NCBI GenBank assembly: GCA_030704615.1
Contig: CM060734.1
Location: 40,008,042 to 40,072,041 of the forward strand
From: Takakia lepidozioides
Lineage: Eukaryota; Streptophyta; Takakiopsida; Takakiales; Takakiaceae
Length of the DNA: 64,000 nt
Direction of reading: 5' to 3'
In this document: positions 58,392-64,000 of the stretch, piece after piece
How positions within the stretch are numbered: position 1 is the first letter of the stretch
Layout of the letters: every line of letters starts with the position of its first letter
Notes under the pieces: generated by a model
What the model was told of the DNA's origin: nothing
Database searches by the model: none
The model's input: the letters and a program-made list of their open reading frames with translations, nothing else
Made by a program: the position numbers and the translations under genes

Positions 58392-59380
58392 CTATCCGAT
58401 GAGCCTGATGAATCCGCGTCCTTTGCCAGAGCACGTAATGAGGCGGCGTTCCCCTAAGTCCCACAGAGCTCTCATCCAATCCCTGGGCGCATGACCCTCG
58501 ACCTCATCCATACTAGTGCCCTGTAGTGCACTCATCCCCTCTGTGTTGACCATGTTCTTCATGAGGGATTGCCAACCATGCTCCTTGGCGTAGTTGTACT
58601 CTACCGGGGATGCTTCTTTCAAACGCGCGTTGCTACACATGCACAAATTAAAGTCAGCTAGTCTTCGCGTTGATGGAGCCAGAAAGCAGACATAACAAAA
58701 TCCATAGGGAAGTATGACTTACAAATCGCAAGACAAACCCTTGGATCCGCCGGCGCCCCACTTGTGTGAGGATTCGTGCTTGTCAAGGCGGACTGTTGTT
58801 GCTTCGCGTGCCCGGTCAAATTTGGCCTTGTTTGCGGCATCAGTCTCTCCCGCAATGAGTGCATCCCACGATACCTATGCCCCCCCCCCCCAACAATTAG
58901 TGAATTACACACATACGTTGCATCGAATCCACCTCATTAATGCACATGCGACAAATGGAAGGTGACATGATTCAGGATTTGCCAACCTTGTGTATTCCAT
59001 AAGGTGGTTTGGGTATGGCTCCCTTTTCCATTGCCCTCCAAATGATCTGTCTGGCACGGTACCTCCTGTCCTTCAAGTTTCGCCCCACCATCTCCATCAC
59101 CCTTGTGTCACTCCAATTGCCCAGAAATCGGCGGTCTAACTCACGGGCATATGCCCGCTTCGCACCAAAGTGCTGATCAGCCCACTCGATGTGCAAAGGG
59201 AACCACTTCAATGCGAGTTCGAAGGTTGGCTTCTTCATAGCCTCCCAGAACGCACGCAGGGTCACCATGGCGATATCACCTCCACTGGTGGCACCACGAT
59301 CTTTGCCAACTCCATGTCCTGTATCGCCAAGGCCATCCCACCCTCTCCCTTCTTTGTAGCCTCCTTCCCCTGCTCCTTGT
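58392..59380 (-). CDS. CACTA-associated Transposase_24 (Ptta/En/Spm)-like gene, 3' exons
   Basis: Three minus-strand exons join in phase: ~59380-58987, 58874-58723 (GTAAGT donor) and 58632-58392. The joined protein reads LKWFPLHIEWADQHFGAKRA, DRRYRARQIIWRAMEKG, then VSWDALIAGETDAANKAKFD, HKWGAGGSKG, NARLKEASPVEYNYAKEHGW and a stop. The W-x-x-L, K-x-x, H-x-x-G-x-K/S arrangement is that of the plant transposase family associated with En/Spm elements (a DNA-binding accessory protein). The first donor is GTTGGC, weaker than usual. Exons further upstream, around 59770-59950, are likely but not firm. The gene points toward the CACTACAGG end at 57338, so both may belong to one transposon. Confidence 0.5.
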
Positions 59381-59399
59381 TACCACCACTGCGCCTCCC

Positions 59400-61074
59400 C
59401 CGCAGATGCACACTCACCCCTTCCTCTCCATGGGACTTTCTTTTTCTCTTCTTCTTTTCCTTCCCCTCCCCGCTACTTACTCTCTCTCCTCTCTCTTCTC
59501 CTTCCCTTCCCTTCTCTCTCTCTCCTCGCAGCCCTTCATTGATGGTAAAGGGATCTCGGAGATCGAGGCCTCTTCTTCTTACCTTTGGTGTTCAGGTCCT
59601 TCATGAACACCATGTGCTCTCCCTCATTGGCACCCCACGGGACTGCACCAATGAGGCCAGCCATATTGCTGCCTCCTGAAGACAAAATAATCCCTCCAAA
59701 TTCAAAAAAGAACAAACACAAAGAAAAAGTCATGCATCAAAGGAAAGGATAAATCATGGAACAAGGTGCGACAATTGTACCTTTGCAAAGCTTGTCCGAC
59801 TCGCCCCTGGTGTCACCCGATGTGGGAGGAGTCCCCGTTTCCCGGATGTGCCCGCTCTATCCCATCCCGGAGCGCCATTGGAAGTAGATTCCAGAGTGGA
59901 TCAAGCCGGCGGTGGCGCCCCATAGTCTAGGCCCTTCTTTGCTGACCACTCAGGCTCAGGGGGCGGTGTCACTGATCGGCTAGGCTGCTCTGAACCGGCC
60001 CATACCTCCTCCTCTCTCCCCCCCCCCCAATTGTGTATCAGGGTAGAAGCCCTCACCCGGCTTGACTTCTTCGAGGCGCTTCGCTATCTTGGCCACTTCA
60101 TTGGTCCTCCTCATTCTCCTCCTCCCTCATCGACACACAAGGGCTGGCTTTCAAAGGCCCTTGAACATGACGTTGGGCCTTAGCAAGTGCAACCTTTGCT
60201 GCGGAGGAAGGGGTCGCTATGGGGGTGACATCCAAAAGGTGCCCATACCGGGCCCCAACGGGTGATGTGCTTTGCCAAGGTACATTTCACCCGTTTTGGT
60301 GGCCGGGGGTGTGCTCACTGAGCATCCGGCTCAGCAAACAACCTCCCGAATAGGAGAGCTGGCTGAACCGGCCCCTGGCGCATCCAAGATGTGGACAAGA
60401 TGGGGGTACTGGTCTTGGGGGGCAGACATGCCCTCTGGCTGCGGCTGTCGACGGGGCTGGTTACCCGTGAGACGCCCTGGCGCATCACACGTGCCGGCAG
60501 AGCAAACGGATTGTCCGCCCCGTTCCCCTTTCTTTGGGGCAGGGGACTCTTCTCTTTCCCCATAAGTTGGCACCTGTCATGCAAACCCACAAGTTGGCCT
60601 CATTAGGAACATTCTAGATCAAAAAACAAAAACCAAGCATGTCGGGGGCTGAGAGTAGCAAGTGCTCGGGGTCTCGAGAGGGGGCAACAAAGAGAAAAGG
60701 AAAAGGTGAGGGGGGGAAGTGACTGAGCACCACGGGCTCAGTCACTCCCCCCCCCAATTTTTTTTTTTTGGTTTCCTGATCTCTCCCTCTTTCTCTCTCC
60801 CTCTCTCCCTCTCCCTCTCTCTCTCTCTCCCCCTCCCTTTTTTTTTTTGCTATTCACAAAAGTAAACAAACCACAAGGAGAGAGGGTGCAGAAAAAGTTA
60901 AAAGATTGTACTCAAAGACGTTGTTTGCCGTAGCCTTGTGGCCATTGACCCCGCGCCCAGTTTGAGCGGAAACAAAAGGGACAAAATCTGCCTCTGTCAA
61001 GGGCTGACGTTGGTAGTAAGACTTACCTTCATATATAGAATTAATCTGGGTTTTCCAGATATCCTCTAGAAATC
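59400..61074. other. Possible upstream exons of the CACTA gene; C/T-rich tracts
   Basis: Minus-strand open stretches (e.g. 59930-59785, ending AKG with a GTACAA donor) may be 5' exons. Pyrimidine tracts lie at 59440-59530 and 60745-60850. No opposite CACTA end (CTGTAGTG) was found before the LTR at 61075, which may have removed it. Confidence 0.35.
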
Positions 61075-61399
61075 TGTCAAGTTATTTTACCACTAGTGTG
61101 AAACTAGCTAGGAAATAGCTAGCTTTTACATATTGACATTTGGGATTGGCCCAAGTGTCAATCCAGGGATCAAGGCAGATTTAGGCCCTGGAGTGGTTAT
61201 CTTCACGGCAAGCGCGGGAGGCTCATCTTTCTCGAGTTGAGCCTCACCGCGCCTAGCTATAGCGCCGTAGTGTGGATTCCCCATGGCGTGGGGTGCACTT
61301 GGCTTGACTTGTATTGAGTGATGAGGTTATATATGCATGAGTTTATGCTTCAGCTTTGTGAGCTCGCATGAGCTTGTGCTTGTATTCTTCTTCTTTTCA
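61075..61399 (+). repeat. 5' LTR (core L, 325 bp) of a second element of the DNMT-retrotransposon family
   Basis: Starts TGTCAAGTTATT and ends CTTCTTTTCA; aligned end to end with the cores at 38718-39044 (very similar) and 22172-22523 (diverged). Hairpin stems: 61104-61110/61116-61122; 61133-61144/61150-61161; 61163-61168/61186-61191; 61212-61225/61237-61252. No block B flanks it. It is followed by a leader and gag, so it sits at the 5' end of an element running out of the window. Confidence 0.8.
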
Positions 61400-61414
61400 C
61401 TCGAGAAAGATCAG

Positions 61415-61441
61415 CTCGTATCTGTGAGTGCCAGATACGAG
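61415..61441 (+). promoter_or_regulatory. Perfect 10 bp hairpin just inside the 5' LTR
   Basis: CTCGTATCTG (61415-61424), a seven-base loop, then CAGATACGAG (61432-61441), 16 bases after the LTR end. The position fits the primer-binding or packaging region of the genomic RNA; a tRNA primer match could not be assigned. Confidence 0.6.
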
Positions 61442-61789
61442 TTAGTTGTATGTTGAAGGCTTGTACTTTCAGGTTTGGGAGTGCAAGAAAGGAAGGAAGG
61501 GGCTGGTTCCCTGTAGGGCATGTGTGGAGCATGCTTCCAGCCCCTGAAGCGTTATTTTCAGGTTGGTGGGTGCAAGAAAGAAAGCAAAGGGGCTGATTCT
61601 CTAGTGGTGAGAGTGGGGCATGTGTGGAGCATGCCTTCAGTCCATTGGGCTTTTGTTTTCAAGCTTTAGAGAACTAGAAGAGAAGGTAAGGGGCTGATCT
61701 GCTCTTATGTGACAGTCCGACACTTGTAGAGCGTTTTTTTGAGTTGGGGTTTCAACCTCAAGCCTAGATAGAGCATGGCTCTTGAAGTG
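61442..61789 (+). other. Leader of the element, non-coding
   Basis: Contains imperfect ~120-base repeats built around GGGGCTGRTTC and GGGCATGTGTGGAGCATGC (about 61495-61540 and 61580-61640). No open frame of note. Confidence 0.5.
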
Positions 61790-62790
61790 GCAGGTGTGGC
61801 GGGCTGTGACAGGCTGTGCCCTGTGGCCTGTGGGACTGTGATGGGCTCTGACAGGCTGTGGCGAGCTGTACTGGCTGTGAGGGGCGTGATAGTAGGCTGT
61901 GTGGCGGTGAGAGGCTGTGCCCTATGGCCTTGGGGCTATAACGGCTGTGATGGGGGCGTGACAGGCTGTGACAGGCTGTGCCATGTGGCCTGTGGGGCTG
62001 TGAATGGGTTGTGGACAGTGACAGGCTGTGCCCTGTGGCCTGTGGGCTGTGATGGCTGGTGACAGGCTTGTGGCGAGCTGTGACGGGCTGTGAGGGGCTG
62101 TGACAAAGCTGTGCCAGGCTGTGCCCTGTGGCCTGTGGGCTGTGACGGGCTGTGAGGGGCTGTGCCAGGCTGTGCCAGGCTGTGCCCTGTGGCCTGTGGG
62201 GCTGTGGCGAGCTGTGACGGGCTGTGAGGGGCTATGACAGGCTGTGAGGGGCTGTGACAGGCTTGCCTTGTGGGCCTGTGGGGCTGTGACGGGCTGTGAC
62301 AGGCTGTGCCCTATGGCCTGTGGGCTGTGACGGGTTTTGTGACAGGCTGTGGCGAGCTGGACGGGATGTGAGGGGCTTTGACAGGCTAAGCCCAGTGGCC
62401 TGTGGGGCTGTGACGGGCTGTGAGGGGCTGTGGCCTTTGGGGTTGTGACCCTTTGACCTGTGTAGGGCTTTGACAGGCTGTGCCATGTGGCCTGTGGGGT
62501 TGTGATGGGCTGTGAGGGCTGTGCCTTTGGGCTGTGACCTCTGCGACCTGTGTAGGGCTGTGACAGGCTGTGCCTGTGGCCTGTGGGGCTGTGATGGGCC
62601 TTGTGAGGGGCTGTGACAGGCTGCGGCCTATGGGGCTGTGACCCTGTGACCTGTGTAGGGCTGTGGCCTGTGTGGGGTTGTGATGGCTGTGACCAGTGAG
62701 CTGTGTGGGCCTGTGCTGGTCTGTGGTGGCGTGTGTTGACCTGTGGACGGCCTGTGCTGACTCGTGGAGGCACTGGTGGACTGCCTAAGG
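61790..62790. repeat. ~1 kb minisatellite in the element's leader
   Basis: Irregular tandem repeats of GGGCTGTGACAGGCTGTG and GCCCTGTGGCCTGTGGGGCT units, with drift to GTGTGGGCCTG at the right end. The long minus-strand open frame here (61922-62773) is just the repeat read as a QPVTARHSPTGH-type peptide and is not counted as a gene. Confidence 0.9.
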
Positions 62791-63431
62791 ACTGACATGT
62801 GGTCTTGAAGGCCGAATTTTGAAGCTCGTGGAGGGCGGTTTGAGGAGTATCTTCATGATATTCCCATGGTCATGCAAGTAAGAGAAGAGATGAGAAGAAG
62901 AGTGTTGGGATGAGGGCATGCTGGGGTTAGGCATTGCTTTAGCTTCTCTTCCTCGTAGTTTCACCTTCTCATTAGGCCAAGACCTTTCCGTAGGTGGAGG
63001 CAAGAGTCAGTCCGGGTTTGGGCTGGGGTGTCCTTGCAGGAGCAACACCGTGGAGTTGTTGTTGGTGTGGGGGAGTTGTCGTTCTGATTTCTTGTGTTTG
63101 GATCCCCTCCATACCTGCATGCTTGACTGTGCGCCATGCTAGTTTTGTGTGGGCGCTTGTTTTTATAGGTGATTGGTCCAGATTTGATCACCGGCCAGTC
63201 CTAGAACATGTTGTCAATGGTGAGGCTGGGGTGATGACCAGCCAGACCATCATTGTTTCTCCTGTGGTGAGGTTGGAGGTGATGACCAGCCAACCATAGG
63301 AGTGTTTGCGGTGGATGCAGGTACAGGTGTAGGCTATGTTAGGAACTTAGTATTTTCCAAACCATAAGCCGCAACAGGTTCTCTACCCGGTTACCTTGTG
63401 GAGAGGGGGTTAGGGACATGTTCATGACCGG
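62791..63431 (+). other. Leader between minisatellite and gag
   Basis: No convincing coding sequence; a short GTGATGACCAGCCAG direct repeat occurs at 63231-63246 and 63280-63295. Confidence 0.45.
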
Positions 63432-64000
63432 TTGAGTGTCAACACGGAGGTGCCACTAGTTGCTGGGGACAGTGCCGGTTTGAGCACTAGCGATACTAGT
63501 GGGTACACGAGACGAGGTGTGCGGTTTAGGCCATCTTCACCTCCAGTGTCTTCTATGGAAGGTTCTGATTCGGATTGTGAATCAGGAGGACTCGTACCGG
63601 CGGTAAAAGTTGTTTCTTTGCCATTGTTGTGGGACACAATGGAGGAGATGTATGGAGCTACCAAGGGGCCACGAAGGTACTCTGGGGCGGTGGGGCACCA
63701 TCGAGTTGGATGATTTTATCCAAGAGTTTGATAGTTGGTGTGATTTGCAGCAAATGCGCAATCCACAACTATTTACGCCTTTCATGGCATGGAAGGGGCT
63801 GTTTCAGCACCTTGAGGGGCCGCCTATGGATGATTACCATGAGTTCAGCGGGGGCATGAGGTTGAGATCGAGGAGTGGAGGATACCCTGGTCACCCGAAT
63901 ATGTCTCCATCACTAGGGGCACTACAGCCACGAGGGCAGTGGCTACACCTGCCGCTGCACCGGCAGCTTCAGCAAGTAGCAGAGGGACTAGTGGGATTGG
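63432..64000 (+). CDS. Gag-like start of a retrotransposon polyprotein, frameshifted, cut by the window end
   Basis: Starts at or near 63432. The N terminus is Ser/Thr-rich (GYTRRGVRFRPSSPPVSSME). After a frame change near 63690 it reads ELDDFIQEFDSWCDLQQMRN, FTPFMAWKGLFQHLEGPPMD and, after another shift near 63851, HEVEIEEWRIPWSPEYVSIT before an Ala-rich stretch at the window edge. Position after a 5' LTR and leader, and the WKGLFQHLEG-x-DDYHEF pattern, suggest gag. No zinc knuckle is reached. The shifts imply a decaying copy, or a few indels in an otherwise full element. Confidence 0.55.

Noticed and set aside
61922-62773. 283-codon minus-strand ORF
   Set aside because: It is the minisatellite read in one frame; the peptide repeats follow the DNA repeat and there is no domain.

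Overview
The window looks like nuclear DNA of a land plant with a large, repeat-rich genome, most likely a seed-free plant such as a fern or lycophyte. The reasons are a spliced host gene of a plant-type PLP-dependent transferase family, fragments of PPR and PPR-DYW organelle RNA-editing genes, GT-AG introns of a few hundred bases, and very dense plant transposons (Ty3/gypsy, Ty1/copia, L1-like LINEs, CACTA, MITEs, SINEs). The species is an inference from family content. No rRNA, tRNA gene or CRISPR array was seen.

Layout. 1-2.9 kb: an edge-truncated cysteine-rich exon, an unrecognised repeat-bearing ORF and a broken Ty3/gypsy PR-RT fragment. 3.1-5.3 kb: a minus-strand multi-exon reading frame resembling a beta-class amino-methyltransferase, cut at its 5' side by a gypsy LTR. 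5.35-10.55 kb: two near-identical 1.06 kb direct repeats around an 894-codon ORF with PPR-like segments. 11.6-15.2 kb: a gag-less chromovirus (PR, RT, RNase H, integrase, chromodomain). 15.3-17.25 kb: a minus-strand gypsy gag, primer-binding site and complete LTR. 17.25-22.6 kb: the most unusual object, a decayed Ty3/gypsy element reading DNMT3-like cytosine-5 methyltransferase, RT, RNase H, integrase, PHD finger, LTR.

22.6-29.7 kb is gene-poor, with a 401 bp MITE, SINE-like units and a polypurine block. 29.7-37.5 kb holds the one apparently intact host gene: eight exons whose phases all agree, 1006 residues, related to the N-terminal aminotransferase-V domain of molybdenum-cofactor sulfurase. 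38.1-40.4 kb is a long-TIR fold-back element with an LTR remnant of the DNMT-element family and a smaller fold-back nested inside. 42.0-45.2 kb is an L1-like LINE with its 5' part inverted. PPR fragments lie at 45.3-46.0 and 51.3-52.0 kb, a copia relic at 53.5-55.1 kb, an RNase H-bearing LINE tail at 55.2-56.9 kb and a CACTA-like transposon at 57.3-59.4 kb. From 61.07 kb to the end of the window lie a 5' LTR, a long leader with a 1 kb minisatellite, and gag; this LTR is related to that of the DNMT element.

The main result is the retrotransposon family that combines a DNA methyltransferase with a PHD chromatin reader. Its LTR carries four hairpins kept by paired sequence changes between two diverged copies. 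Three LTR-core copies are present (22.2, 38.7 and 61.1 kb), and the last starts an element that runs out of the window.
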